A DNA stretch of 64,000 bases from Siphonodentalium dalli (lineage: Eukaryota > Mollusca > Scaphopoda > Gadilida > Siphonodentaliidae): assembly GCA_032622095.1 (NCBI GenBank), contig CP136061.1:201556244-201620243 (forward strand). Direction: 5' to 3'. A program made the position numbers and the translations under genes. The notes beneath the pieces were generated by a model. That model was not told the origin of the DNA, did no database searches, and saw nothing but the letters and a program-made list of their open reading frames with translations. Shown here piece by piece: positions 23,418 through 33,224 of the stretch. The stretch's first letter is position 1, and each line of letters begins with the position of its first letter.

Positions 23418-24133
23418 CTGATTTACGCCAGGTAACCACTAATGGAGAAATCCACTCAGAAGCATCAACACGTTATATTATTCAAGCTTCCTCTTTAGCG
23501 TGCAGATCCTCCGAAACTTGTTCCCGCAGTGAAAATGGTAATGGTCTGAGCCATTGTTGCACTGGTTTAGCACCATCCTGTAACTTCACAGAATGGCATT
23601 TTTTTTTATCTGTGACGGTTCCGATGAAAACAGCTCTCCATAATCCTGCTGAAATTGTGTTGGGAAGCTAAGTGGCAGGGAACTTAAATGTATCTTTTTT
23701 CTTTAGTTTTTTCAGTTGTCATGTTGCATGTAAGAGCTGGTTCAATTGGAAATAATTTCAACTGACGAATTACATCCAACCCCAGAAGTGGTATACCTGA
23801 TTTTACCACATAACAATCAATTGTGTGCCTTTCATTACCATATGAAACCGCTCCTGACTTTACACCTTTCACATTAATGCAGTCACCAGAATATGATGTC
23901 AATTTCACTGTGGTTGGTTTCAAATTTTCAAAGTGTTGTTGCAAGATCTAGAGTCTGTCTGTTATTATTGATACAGCCGAACCGGTGTCAACTAATAATT
24001 GAATCTCTTTGCCCAGAATCTCAACCATGCAATAAATTCCATCCGACTTGAACTCAGCCGTCATGACTGAGAGTACATACATATTTGGTTCTTGCGCTTT
24101 ATCTATCGGTTGTTTCAATTGAATATTTGTCAC
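23418..24133 (-). pseudogene. G1 protease and RT N-terminus, copy A
   Basis: The protease active site LLVDTGSAVSIIT lies at about 24000-23960, in a frame (24133-23948) that ends in a stop after ITDRL. The protease C-terminal half is the frame 23944-23684, with SGIPLLGLDVIRQLKL, the usual second hydrophobic-Gly motif. Further left, broken frames give RPLPFSLREQVSEDL and DASEWISPLVVTWRKSG, the start of the RT fingers, up to the TIR element. Unit B has lost most of this stretch, so copy A is the only record of it here. Confidence 0.8.
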
Positions 24134-24870
24134 ATTGCAGACAATGCTCCGATGACCAACTCTTGTCTTTTGCCGTGATTGGTTTAACTATTCACTTACA
24201 ACATTTACACTTGGCGTTGTGGCATGATGAAGAGAATGAGCCTCCTTCATTGTTCCACTTGTTTTGCAATGACAGGCGTTTTTTTTTCTTCAAATCGAGG
24301 TCAGGTTCTAATAGAAGGCGTTCTCAAATTTGTGGGATGCTTGTTTTTTCAATTATTTGATCTCGCAGCATTTCATCAGACATAGTCTTAAAGTCACATG
24401 TCGTGATTAAACTTCGAAGCCAAGCCACATATTCTAGAATTGTTTCATGTTGTAACTGCACGTTGCCGAAATCTGTAACGTTCCACAACAACATTTGCTG
24501 GTCGTGAGAAATGTGCAGCTAATGACGCAACTGTACGGTCATATACACTAGCATTAACATCATTCATGCCCATTTCAGGCAGAGTATAGTAAATGCGTTG
24601 CCCCTCAGCGCCCAGGGAATGAAGAAGAATGGCCTTTTGGCGCTCGGGGTTACACTGATCTGCCCCAGAAGCAAGTAAAAAGTTACTGAACATAGAAATC
24701 CATTATTCCCATGGAATTGAGGGTCGAACTGGTGTGTGTAGAAAGGGCGAAGGCAGACTTAAATTGGCTCTGGAGGTTGTAACCGTTGAAGTTGCCGCAC
24801 TGTTACCCGCAATTGTTTCAATCATGTTTCGAAATGCGAGGTATCGATCAGAATTAAACGAAATTTATGG
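24134..24870 (-). pseudogene. G1 gag, copy A, broken
   Basis: Frame 24693-24445 encodes a capsid-like stretch (FSNFLLASGADQCNPERQKA then GAEGQRIYYTLPEMG). A frameshift near 24445 moves on to ATILEYVAWLRSLITTCDFK-like sequence, and a nucleocapsid-like stretch follows near 24250-24170. Copy B has the same order with a longer N-terminus. Its role would be particle formation. Confidence 0.75.
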
Positions 24871-24893
24871 ATTCGTATGACTCGTCGCCAATA
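24871..24893 (-). promoter_or_regulatory. G1 primer-binding site, copy A (putative)
   Basis: Read on the minus strand, right after the 5' LTR end comes TATTGGCGACGAGTCATACG. TGGCGACGAG just past the LTR is placed like a tRNA primer-binding site. I cannot name the tRNA with certainty. Confidence 0.6.
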
Positions 24894-25033
24894 TGTGATA
24901 TGCCTCAATGGGTGAAGAAGACATTAATGTTCATAAAAATCTATGTGTTTATTCTGGTATATCATTCAAGCATTATTTATGCCAAATTACGAAGAGCACA
25001 TTTCTTCTATTTTACTTCGTACACCATTAAAGC
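24894..25033 (-). repeat. G1 5' LTR, copy A, truncated
   Basis: It matches the start of the 186-bp LTR at 35253 but stops near ACACCATTAAAG and then enters G2 integrase sequence. The missing end, the minisatellite and the G2 3' LTR correspond to about 35394-36036 in unit B. So unit A suffered a deletion of about 0.64 kb here. Confidence 0.85.
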
Positions 25034-25965
25034 TATTCTGCCACTTCTGGTTTGTGAACTTTGAGTTGGTCTACTTATGATTGTACTAGAAGTTGGAGTT
25101 ATTTCTTGATCATAATCATCGTATATTTCGAGTTTGAGTACTCCTTCTCATTTGTTGCCAAAATGTCTCGTCTATTCCTTCAATATATTCCACCAGATTT
25201 AGTTTCTGATATATGAGTTCGGCGCATCAGAAATGTCCTTCACCTTTGCCGGTATCCACTTATTTGTTTTCACATTCCTCATTCTAACGAGTTGTCCTTT
25301 TGTTACAGGTGTTAGTTTCTTGGCTGATCGATCATGGACAGATTTCTGCTTCTGCCGTCTCTAGAAGTTTATTAATCACATCTGGTTTTTTTTTAGGTTT
25401 GAGAACTTTATTGCTCACTGGTGTGCGTGTTCTCAGCTTTCTACCGAATAAAATCTCAGCAGGTTATGGCATTCCATTTTCAATATGTGTATTGCGAAAA
25501 TCTAATATTGCCAGAACGGTGTGGATCCTCACCTGTGTCTTCACATTTTTTTCAGAATGTTTTTATTGTCTGAATATTACGTTCAGCAAGTCCATTGCTT
25601 CGAGGGTAATGTGGTGACGATGTTGTTATTGTAATGCCCCATTGTTTGGCGAACATGTGCATCTCCTCACTGGTAAGATTTGGTTCATTGTCACAGACTA
25701 TTGTCATCGGTATTCCATGTCTACTGAACATTGATTTTAGGCTATTTATGACACTGCACCGTCTTCAACGGTGATAATAAACATGTCGCTGGAAATTTCG
25801 AGTGATAGTCCACAATCATCAGATAATCCTTTTATTTATAGTGAAATATGTCTATTCCAACTTTGTTCCATGGGAGTTCAGAAATGTCATGAGGTTACAG
25901 TGGTTCCTTCTGATTTGCATTTCTATGCTGCAAACAAGTTTCACGTTTCGAAATGTAGCTCTCGG
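25034..25965 (-). pseudogene. G2 integrase, copy A, broken
   Basis: Short minus-strand pieces read as integrase: LPWNKVGIDIFHYK followed by a stop, then DYLMIVDYHSKFPE (core start), then SPYYPRSN, LAERNIQTIQTFF and ILDFRNTP, ending in LFGRKLRT-like sequence. The order is correct, with several stops and frame changes. The zinc finger pieces (VYWPNI, then CYTCLKHRNANQKEP) are best read in copy B. It is fused to RT by a deletion (see the RT entry). Confidence 0.75.
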
Positions 25966-26588
25966 TGTCGGTCGTGATGTTTGGCCAATACACTGTTTGC
26001 CTCGCATATGTCGTCTACGTAGTAGGTCACTCCAGGAATTCCATCCAGCAACTGGGAAATACTTTTCTGAAATTTCTCCGTCGCACATTTTACCCCATAT
26101 GGTAATCTTAAGTACCTGTACCTTCCGAAAGATGAGTTGAAGGTACACAACATGGAACTTTCGTGATCCAATTTCAACTGCCAAAATGCATGGCTTGCAT
26201 CCAGGAGACTCCAGTATTTCGCACCAGCCATCGTTCCCGTTAACTCCTCCACTGTCGGTATCTGGAAGTGTTCACTCTGAATCGCTGTGTTCAAGTCCTT
26301 CGGATCTAGGCATATCCTTAGACTTTTATTTGGTTTTTCAACAATTACCATCGAACTGACCCATTCTGTCGGTTCATTAACTTTTGTTATTACACCAGCT
26401 TCTTCCATTGTCTGTAATTCATGTTTCAGTCTCTCTTTCAGTTTATGAGGTACACTTCTCGGTGGATGAATAACCGGTTGAACTGATATGTCAATATGTA
26501 TGTGGTGTTCCCCTTCAATTGTCCCAAGTCCTTGAAACACATCCTGAAATTCGTCAAGAATGTTATTCGGTTTAGACTCATTGATCAC
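25966..26588 (-). pseudogene. G2 reverse transcriptase, copy A, thumb and RNase H deleted
   Basis: The frame 26588-25941 encodes RT fingers and palm: VIHPPRSVPHKLKERLKHEL, ITKVNEPTEWVSSMVIVEKP, SLRICLDPKDLN, YWSLLDASHAFWQLKL, LRLPYGVKCATEKFQ and the catalytic box TYYVDDI. Right after YVDDI the sequence jumps to the integrase zinc-finger region (ARQRVYWPN-like, in another frame). RT thumb, connection and RNase H are therefore missing. The palm residues look intact, but the product could not complete reverse transcription. The same junction is in copy B, so it predates the duplication. No G2 element here retains RNase H. Confidence 0.85.
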
Positions 26589-26655
26589 ATGCGTCCTCTG
26601 TACCAGATTTAATTCTTATGAAGTTTTCAGTCCAAGAACTGGTATTACATCACCA

Positions 26656-27110
26656 TCAACAACTTGAAAATCTTAGACATGATCTGTCTTTGTACGAATA
26701 CAGCAAGGAAGCTTTTCCAACAGTGTTCATTTTATGTCGAGAATACGATACTAGCTTGACTTTTGACTTAGCCATTTTGTCCTTGCGAAACTTGTCATGA
26801 ATTCCTCTTTTGGGAATAACATTACAGTGTGCACCAGTATATATTTTGAACAGAACAGTTTTATCATTAATCACCAAGTCAATGTTACATTCATCTGCAT
26901 CAGAACTGTCAACAGACAACACCATTTGTTCATCACTGTCAGCTTCATCGGTGACCACGTGAACTTTCTTCTTTGTTTTCTTCTTAAAACAACAGCGTTC
27001 GTAGTGATTTAACTCTTTGCAGTAATCACAGCTCTTGCCATATGCAGGACAATTCATTTTGGCGTGAACTGTACCACATTTTCCACAGGTGTATTATTAT
27101 CAGACATCGT
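26656..27110 (-). pseudogene. G2 zinc knuckle and protease, copy A, active site Asp lost
   Basis: The frame 27057-26656 starts in a CCHC-type knuckle region (MNCPAYGKSCDYCKELNHY, where C-x2-C, H and C are visible). It continues through an acidic linker (EADSDEQMVLSVDSSDADE) to LVINDKTVLFKIYTGAHCNV. That last part is the retropepsin active site with Tyr where the catalytic aspartate (D in DTGA) belongs, a single-base change. Copy B has the same Tyr, so the loss predates the duplication. Confidence 0.85.
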
Positions 27111-27711
27111 ACCTTTCACGGTCTCTGTTTTTGGCTGCCACCTACTCTTCTTTCCATGAAGTGTCGATTTAACTGTTTCGGCCAGTTTATCCTCATCTTT
27201 GAAAGTTTGTAGTTGTGCATGTGTCACTTCCGCAGCACGACAAATGTCCATTTCTCTGACAAGTGTTAAGTCCTTATCACGCAGCAGTCTTTCACGTAAA
27301 GCATCCGAAGCAATGCCACACACGATGCGGTCTTTAATGAGACTATCTTTAATGTCCCCAAATTCACAGGTTTGACTTTTGGTTCGTAGTTCCGTGACAT
27401 AGTGGTCAAAGTGTCACCTGATCTCCGGTTGCAAGTAAAAAAAAACTGTCGTTCTGCGGCGCACAGAATGCTTCGAATTTTCGTGTTAGCAGGTCCAAGT
27501 CATCCGAGTCCTCTCTTGTGGCATACGAAACGTTGTTGTTCAGGAAAGTCATCACTTGAACAGGTGATTGTTTTGTTTCAAGTCCAGATGCTCCTGAAAC
27601 GATTGTCCATTGTTGTTTCCATCTACGCCAGCAACATTGCTGTTAACTTCAGTGGCTCTGGGGCCCTCAGCTGGTCCATATACTTGGCCATATCTGTAGC
27701 TCCAGTCCTAT
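27111..27711 (-). pseudogene. G2 gag, copy A, frameshifted
   Basis: The frame 27323-27054 has VCGIASDALRERLLRDKDLTL and ICRAAEVTHAQLQTFKDEDK, capsid C-terminal sequence. The N-terminal half, near 27711-27330, is broken. A 33-bp segment present in copy B is missing at about 27545. The stretch ends at the primer-binding site. Confidence 0.75.
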
Positions 27712-27724
27712 ACTTCTGACACCA
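27712..27724 (-). promoter_or_regulatory. G2 primer-binding site, tRNA-Leu type
   Basis: The plus strand reads ACTTCTGACACCA directly against the LTR, so the minus strand is TGGTGTCAGAAGT. This matches the 3' end of a eukaryotic tRNA-Leu (ending in CCA), a primer known from Mag-clade gypsy elements such as sea-urchin SURL. It fixes the orientation and the LTR edge. Confidence 0.8.
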
Positions 27725-27909
27725 TGTTAAATCATATGATGAAAGATGTGTTCTTGTGTTATTGAGATTTTAATATAACTGAACTATAGAGAAGGAAGCA
27801 GAATGATATATACAAAGTAGTGATGCTTATCTTTAATTGAGTACGACATTTGTATAAGGCACTAACTAAATGTTGAGTTCGTGGGAATATGAACTCTCTA
27901 TATATAACA
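27725..27909 (-). repeat. G2 5' LTR, copy A (185 bp)
   Basis: It starts TGTTAAATCATATG and ends TATATAACA, with TGTTA/TAACA inverted ends. It matches 35731-35916 and 40654-40844. The flank on the right begins CACAG, the target duplication seen better in unit B. Confidence 0.9.
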
Positions 27910-27947
27910 CACAGAGACCAGTTGGTGAAGACTGAGTAACCACAGAG

Positions 27948-28100
27948 TTATTCAAAGACGGTAGCTGGTGAATATTGAGTAACCACAGAGTTATCCCCTT
28001 GTACCCAGGCAGCCTCACGTGCCTTAGTATTAATCATAGACACCGCGTTTTGAACACGTAGGGATTCCGGTGGTATCACCCACTCGGCGTCCGATGCCAT
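27948..28100 (-). CDS. 50-codon frame ending in the minisatellite, copy A
   Basis: The ATG at 28100-28098 opens MASDAEWVIPPESLRVQNAV and reads about 35 residues of unique sequence. It then enters one unit of the minisatellite (DNSVVTQYSPATVFE) and stops. Copy B (40883-41035) keeps the same length with a few substitutions. It could be the start of a gag or host exon truncated by the array. The function is not recognised, and coding status is uncertain. Confidence 0.35.
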   Translation of the reverse strand: MASDAEWVIPPESLRVQNAVSMINTKAREAAWVQGDNSVVTQYSPATVFE

Positions 28101-28189
28101 TGTGCATCTAGATTACCACCCCCTGCGTGTTACAACTCCACGCATCAACACCACAACATAAGGACGACATATATAATTTTCTATATAGG

Positions 28190-28520
28190 TCAACATTTTG
28201 GCAACCATCTTGCCACTGAAGTAGCAATTTTTCCTGTAGCATGTTGTACAATGTAATAGCATCCCAATAATATATATTTTTGTATACATTTTATGTGATA
28301 TTGTCTCCAGCAAAACGGATTAAAATGACTTAGTTCATATTTTGTAACACGTCGGCCATGTTGGACGCCATCCTACATTCTAGGAAATGTTCAAGGGTGT
28401 GAACTCAACCCCATCCCACCCAGAAATTGAAGCACACGCCACCCAGAATCACAATCCGCTGGAAAACATAACTTTAACAGAGAATTGTTACTTACCCCCA
28501 AAACTGACCCTTTGCTTCTG
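28190..28520. mobile_element. AGGCCC-family element, internal piece, copy A
   Basis: Reverse-orientation similarity to 8200-8530 runs through TTAGTTCATATT, GGCCATGTTGGACGCCAT and CCAGAATCACAATCC. In copy B the element continues to its terminus at 41506. In copy A that end is missing, and the sequence jumps to GATGCTGCAATACT at about 28525. Confidence 0.65.
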
Positions 28521-28739
28521 GACTGATGCTGCAATACTATATTCTATGGATGTCAATAATTATTGTACATTGTCATTAAACCATGTTATTAAGTTCGCTA
28601 TATATGTCATATGTTATATATACCTTTATTTCCTACAATTTTCGGAGAGTTGTAATAACATAACTACAAGTTACATGTATATATGCATATATGCAAGATA
28701 TTTCCTAAGTTCGATGGCCGACTATTTTGTCTAAAATAC

Positions 28740-28944
28740 GTCAACTAAAAAGCAAAATGCGTTAACAAATAATCAATAAGTCAATTCCAACTTAATAGAC
28801 GTCAAATAAAAATTCATAAAGGTCGTATTACAGCCAATATGTCAATTCCAATTTAACAGGAGTCCTTTAAAATAAATAGATGTCAAATATAAATTAATAA
28901 AGGTCAATCTTGAATTACAGCCAATAAGCCAATTCCAATTTTAA
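28740..28944. repeat. Short diverged tandem repeats beside MITE, copy A
   Basis: The phrase GTCAATTCCAA or AGCCAATTCCAA recurs with TTAATAAAGGTC and AGACGTCAAATA in units of about 60-75 bp. Copy B has the same at 42585-42789. No gene is visible. Confidence 0.55.
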
Positions 28945-29387
28945 ATGTACTCAATCCAATCAGACGCTCCTAAATTACTATTTCTTTGGCTTCGGGAGGG
29001 GGTAAAAAATATTTGATTCGAATCGAGGAACCTACCTGAGAGTGATCAGATATCGATTTTTGAAGTTTATTATTTCAATTGATTTTGGGCCACAATCACG
29101 AGGAAGCATGAGGTCAAACGGACGGTCTTGCAGATAAAGATGGATAACTCTAAAATCAAGTGGTAATAATAACCACTTGATTTTAGAGTTATCCATCTTT
29201 ATATGCAAGACTGTCCGTTTGACCTCGTGCTTGTGGCCCAAAAAACAACTGAAATAATCGACTTCAAAAATCAATATCTGATTACTCTGAGCTTTGATGG
29301 GTAGGTTCCTCGACTCGAATAATATATTTTTAACCCCCGAAGCCAAATAAATAGTAATTTAGGAGCGTCTGCTCGGATTGAGTACCT
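28945..29387. mobile_element. Palindromic MITE, copy A (443 bp)
   Basis: The element is one long inverted repeat. Ends read TTAA|ATGTACTCAATCC and GGATTGAGTACCT|TTAA. The arms are matched along most of their length, and the centre is a near-perfect hairpin around GGATAACTCTAAAATCAAGT / ACTTGATTTTAGAGTTATCC with a loop of about 9 bp. No coding capacity. TTAA at both ends fits a TTAA-specific transposase (piggyBac or Kolobok type). Confidence 0.85.
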
Positions 29388-29733
29388 TTAACGCTATGCT
29401 TTTCGGTTTCTTTTGCAGTAGAAACCATCTCCTTGTGGCACCATCTTTGATTTAGTCGAATTTATTAAATTCCCCAAATCTGCCAGCTAGTCAGCCAGTG
29501 GAGTCTTCGGAATGGTGCACTGAACCACCGGAATCCGAAAAGAAAGAAAAACACGCATTGGCAAAAATCGCGGCTTGGCTTCATGACGGACTAAAGTGAT
29601 CCATTTCTGCATATTTTGGCTCTTCTAATCACTGATAATTTAATGGATCATTGAAACACATATTGACGAACACACATATAATAGGCACATTGTGTGACCG
29701 TGAGCATTATTTTCACTTTTGGAAATCTTCAAA

Positions 29734-29893
29734 ATGTTATGTTTCTATATCATAGCCACGGCGTACCCGATAAGTGTGAATTGCTCAAGAATTCCCAAAA
29801 CTGGTGAGACCTCGAGCCCAAAGGACATCGTAACAACAGCAACAACGGCTATCGAGAATGTAACCAGACAGTCACATGTCGAGAGTGACGATG
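29734..29893 (+). CDS. Candidate first exon with signal peptide, copy A
   Basis: The ATG at 29734 begins MLCFYIIATAYPISVNCSR, a short hydrophobic leader typical of secreted proteins, then a Thr/Ser-rich stretch with an ENVT sequon. The frame meets a donor-like GATG|GTGAGC at 29893/29894. An alternative donor (CTG|GTGAGA) lies earlier, near 29805. Copy B at 43586 keeps the frame despite six substitutions and a 6-bp in-frame deletion. No downstream exon is recognised, so this may be a fragment. The protein family is unknown. Confidence 0.4.
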
Positions 29894-30413
29894 GTGAGCA
29901 TATATAATTGTATATGATATATGACGCTAAACAGTATTTCCACATTTTCGCCTTCCGTGGGAGCGTAGAGATGTTACTGATTGGGAACTATCGTTGCAAG
30001 GCGGTCGTTTAACATCTATACAATGATTGGCGGTCAATCATAAGTGCTCAATTTATCAGATCATAAATATACGAACGCATCTCTTTGCTCCAATGAAAGC
30101 TGTTAATGTGGAAAATATATCAATTAGCAGCACAAATAAGAGACAACAAAATGCAAATATACACGCGCAGATATATGATTCAAACATTCTCAGAGCAGCG
30201 GCCAACACACATGGGTGTGTATGTCAGGGCCTGCATGCATGGGGCGGCCAAAACACCAAAAGTAAACTTTAGAGAGGTTGAACTGGGAATATTGAACACA
30301 TGAAGCATGAAATACTAGAACATTTTAAAATAAGTGTGTATTTGCAACATCTAAAAGAAAGCTAAAGTTGTACATATTTAATAAAAGTGGCACATAATTG
30401 TATTAGAACTTAA

Positions 30414-30617
30414 AGGCCCACTTAATTTTCGAATACCCAGATAACATTATACACAACATACTCCATATAGAAGAGCGGCCAAATCCAAAATGGGCCTTAG
30501 TTTTCGTGATACACCTACCCTCGGTAGAACAAGTTGGAAACAACTTTTTCTGGAAGGTAAATATATATCATTTATGAAAATGATTCTTGGCCTGACCGGC
30601 AGCTATGTATGGTAAGA
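30414..30617. mobile_element. Left end of foldback 2, cut by the duplication junction
   Basis: It starts TTAA|AGGCCCACTTAATTTTCG and matches 47058-47261. It stops at the unit A/B junction, so only about 200 bp of the 8.2-kb element was copied. This shows the foldback element existed before the duplication. Confidence 0.85.
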
Positions 30618-30695
30618 CTATTACTTACTTGATTGTTTCCAACTGTGTACTATGTCATGCATGCGAGGACGCATACTCTTCGGATGTGTGGGTAG

Positions 30696-31605
30696 TGTGA
30701 CACGCACATGGGTAGACATATACATGTCTAAGTATTTTTACCCCCCGCCCAGACAAGCCTCCCGACACGGGGCAATTTACCTACAGCATGCTTGACCTAG
30801 ATCGAAATCTAGCTCATGACGGACGTAATACAAGACGTCTGATTTACTGCTATGTTCCCGGGCAATACAAAATATGTTATGACTTCTGATAAATCTTCCC
30901 TCATCATCCACACTCTGGGGCATAACTGGTAGTCAAGATATAATTTTAGAAAGCCTCACAAAGGTTGAAGTGACGCCGAATCGAGTGATTTCGAGTGAAT
31001 GACGATGTCGGAAAGAATAAACATCTCGAACCGGATGGTCCCAGAATACGATTTTTCATGGAAAAATGAACAGACTTCACGCTTTAATTGTATTAAGCGA
31101 TTATCGAAGAGACATAAACGCATTTATTAACAATTTCGACAGCTTTGGGAAGATTCGTAGAAGCGAGTTCTATGCAAGGGAATTGCATGCACATTTCCGA
31201 TGCAATATGAAACAATGCGGCTTCGGTGTTTTCGGTCGGAAATTACAAAGAGAACTTGCGCTATGTAATTTTATTAATACTCGGGGGAAATTGCTGCAGT
31301 AACTGACACGATGATTTAATTCACACCAAAGAATAAACAAACTAGGGCTAACACAGGGATTCATTGAATTTCACTTGGCAGGTTGAAATACGGCTTCGCC
31401 GACGGCGATCAGAAGTATCGATTCTATTTTTGGAATAGGATCGATTCTTGATCTGCCTGAACAAGCCTTCTGATTGGTCAGTGCCTTCTCCGCACCAATC
31501 CAATTTGATTGGTTGGTTAATTTGATTGGCAGAGAAAGTGAATAAAAGCAGGCATAAGCCGGCAAAACCTCAGTTGGAGTTTGGAGTTGGGTCGGATCCC
31601 CAACA
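30696..31605 (+). repeat. LTR-like direct repeat, copy B
   Basis: It starts TGTGACACGCACATGG and ends GGATCCCCAACA, as in copy A (18423-19374), with the same promoter-like GATTGGTTGG and AATAAAAGCAGG. It lies just 74 bp inside the unit B start. Confidence 0.55.
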
Positions 31606-31702
31606 TAAGAAGCTCTCCAACCAAAGATAAATTATCATTATTCAAGGAAGATAGTTGGCGAAGATTGAGTAACCACATAATTATTCAAAGAAGGTAGCTG
31701 GC
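31606..31702. repeat. Minisatellite edge left of G1, copy B
   Basis: One unit of the array (GAGTAACCACATAATTATTC, GGTAGCTGGC). The last five bases, CTGGC at 31698-31702, are repeated at 35439-35443 and are the target duplication of G1. Confidence 0.8.
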
Positions 31703-31889
31703 TGTGATATGCCTCAAAGGGTGGAGAAGACATTAATGTTCATAAACAATCGATGTGTTTATTCTGGATATATCATTCAAGCATTATTTATGCGAAATTA
31801 CGAAGAGTACATTTCTTCTATTTTACTTCGTACACCATTAAAGCACGGAATCCCTGTTCCGGTTACAGATATCGAAACAAACCATAACA
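31703..31889 (-). repeat. G1 3' LTR, copy B (187 bp)
   Basis: TGTGATATGCC to CCATAACA, with the polypurine tract GAGCGGGGGAAA (minus strand) next to it at plus 31890-31901. It differs from the 5' LTR by a few substitutions by eye. Confidence 0.92.
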
Positions 31890-31969
31890 TTTCCCCCGCT
31901 CTATAAAAATGAAAGCATATATATGGAAATAAAGACATATACAAAATATGAGATACATGCACACCATTA

Positions 31970-33110
31970 ACCAACATAGTCAGAATGCCAGTATGGTAGT
32001 CTGACTGTGCGGCGACTTCTTCTAATGTCACCTGCAAAGTTACTTATGGTAGACCCACCAACATCCGAACTAGAATTATTTGCAACTGGCTGATCAGCCT
32101 TGCAACTTGAATTAGAATATAAATGGGCATTGAAATTGTGAAGGTTTTTAAGCTGTTCAGTGACAGGGAATTTACATAATGAAAATTTTGAAGAATTCCA
32201 CACTTTTCCATCCTCTAACTCAAATGTAAACTGAGCTTTCTGAGCTACAATTTTTAACGGTTTGGAGAACACTGGTTCACCTTTAGTTACCTTCTTATTA
32301 GATTTAACTGTTACATAGTCTCCAACCTTGAATTCATTAAATTTAGCTTTCCTGTCACTGTCTGCCTTTGACTTGTAATACCTTTGACTTGGACACTTTG
32401 GAAAAATCCACTACAGGAGATGACTTGACCCCTTGAATATCCAAATTGTATACATATGTCTGCCATGAAGTAACATTGAAGGTGATTTACCGGTTGTTGC
32501 ATGTGGTGGACTACGATATATACATCAGAAATTCAAAACTGATATTTTGAAAGGTTTGACTTCAATTAATGCAGTTTTAAAGGCATCTTTAAAAACCCTG
32601 TTGAACCGCTCAATAGCACCATTGCTTTGTGCATGATAATTTGAAGATCTTATATGTTTAATGTATCTGTTCTTAAGAAATTATTCAAACTCGAATGAAG
32701 TGAAAACAGACCCATTGTCTGTAACAATTTCTTGAATGAAACCTTCACGGCTAAACAATGTTTGAAGAAACTCAATTACTCTTTGAGAAGTAACAGTTGA
32801 ACATAGTGCAACCTCAGGCCATTTACTGTAATAATCAATGAGTGAATAGCATAACGACTTGACTGAGACGCTTTCGCCAAAGGACCAACTACATCTATGG
32901 CAACCTTTTGCCAAGCTCTATTGGGTAGTTCAACATGTGTTAAGGGTTGAATCTGAGTTGTACCCACAGCTGTTTTGTCATGTTGTTGACAAACTACACA
33001 ATCTCTGATCAGATTATCTACCAACTTATCCATAGCTGGCCACCAGTATAATAATCTCAATCTCTGCTTTGTGCGAACAATACCCTGGTGGCATTAATGA
33101 GCAATATTAA
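31970..33110 (-). pseudogene. G1 integrase, copy B, broken
   Basis: The zinc-binding part and core start lie in 33060-32776 (RLLYWWPAMDKLVDN, CVVCQQHDKTA, AWQKVAIDVVGPL). The core continues in another frame at 32914-32681 (DYYSKWPEVALCSTVTSQRV, IVTDNGSVF) to a stop after SFEFE. The C-terminal tail is 32272-31967 (KPLKIVAQKAQFTFELEDGK onward). Compared with copy A the first frame is longer and intact. Confidence 0.87.
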
Positions 33111-33224
33111 CAATTTTGAATTGAAGGTCTACTGGTACAACAATTCTATCATTCCTCATCGGAAAATTTTCTACAACTGAAAGTTCCTCATGCACATGAT
33201 AGAAAGGTAATTCTGCAGTGCTTA

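Larger units (their letters stand above)
18345..30617. repeat. Tandem segmental duplication, unit A (12.3 kb)
   Basis: The order of repeats from 18345 to 30617 recurs in 30618-47261: LTR-like repeat, G1, G2, small frame, AGGCCC element piece, palindromic MITE, exon candidate, AGGCCC element end. The unit boundary has CTATT at the left start (18345-18349), at the junction (30618-30622) and at the right end of unit B (47262-47266). This fits one tandem duplication joined at 5 bp of microhomology. Unit A alone has insertions in the G1 RT and lacks about 0.64 kb between G1 and G2. Confidence 0.9.
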
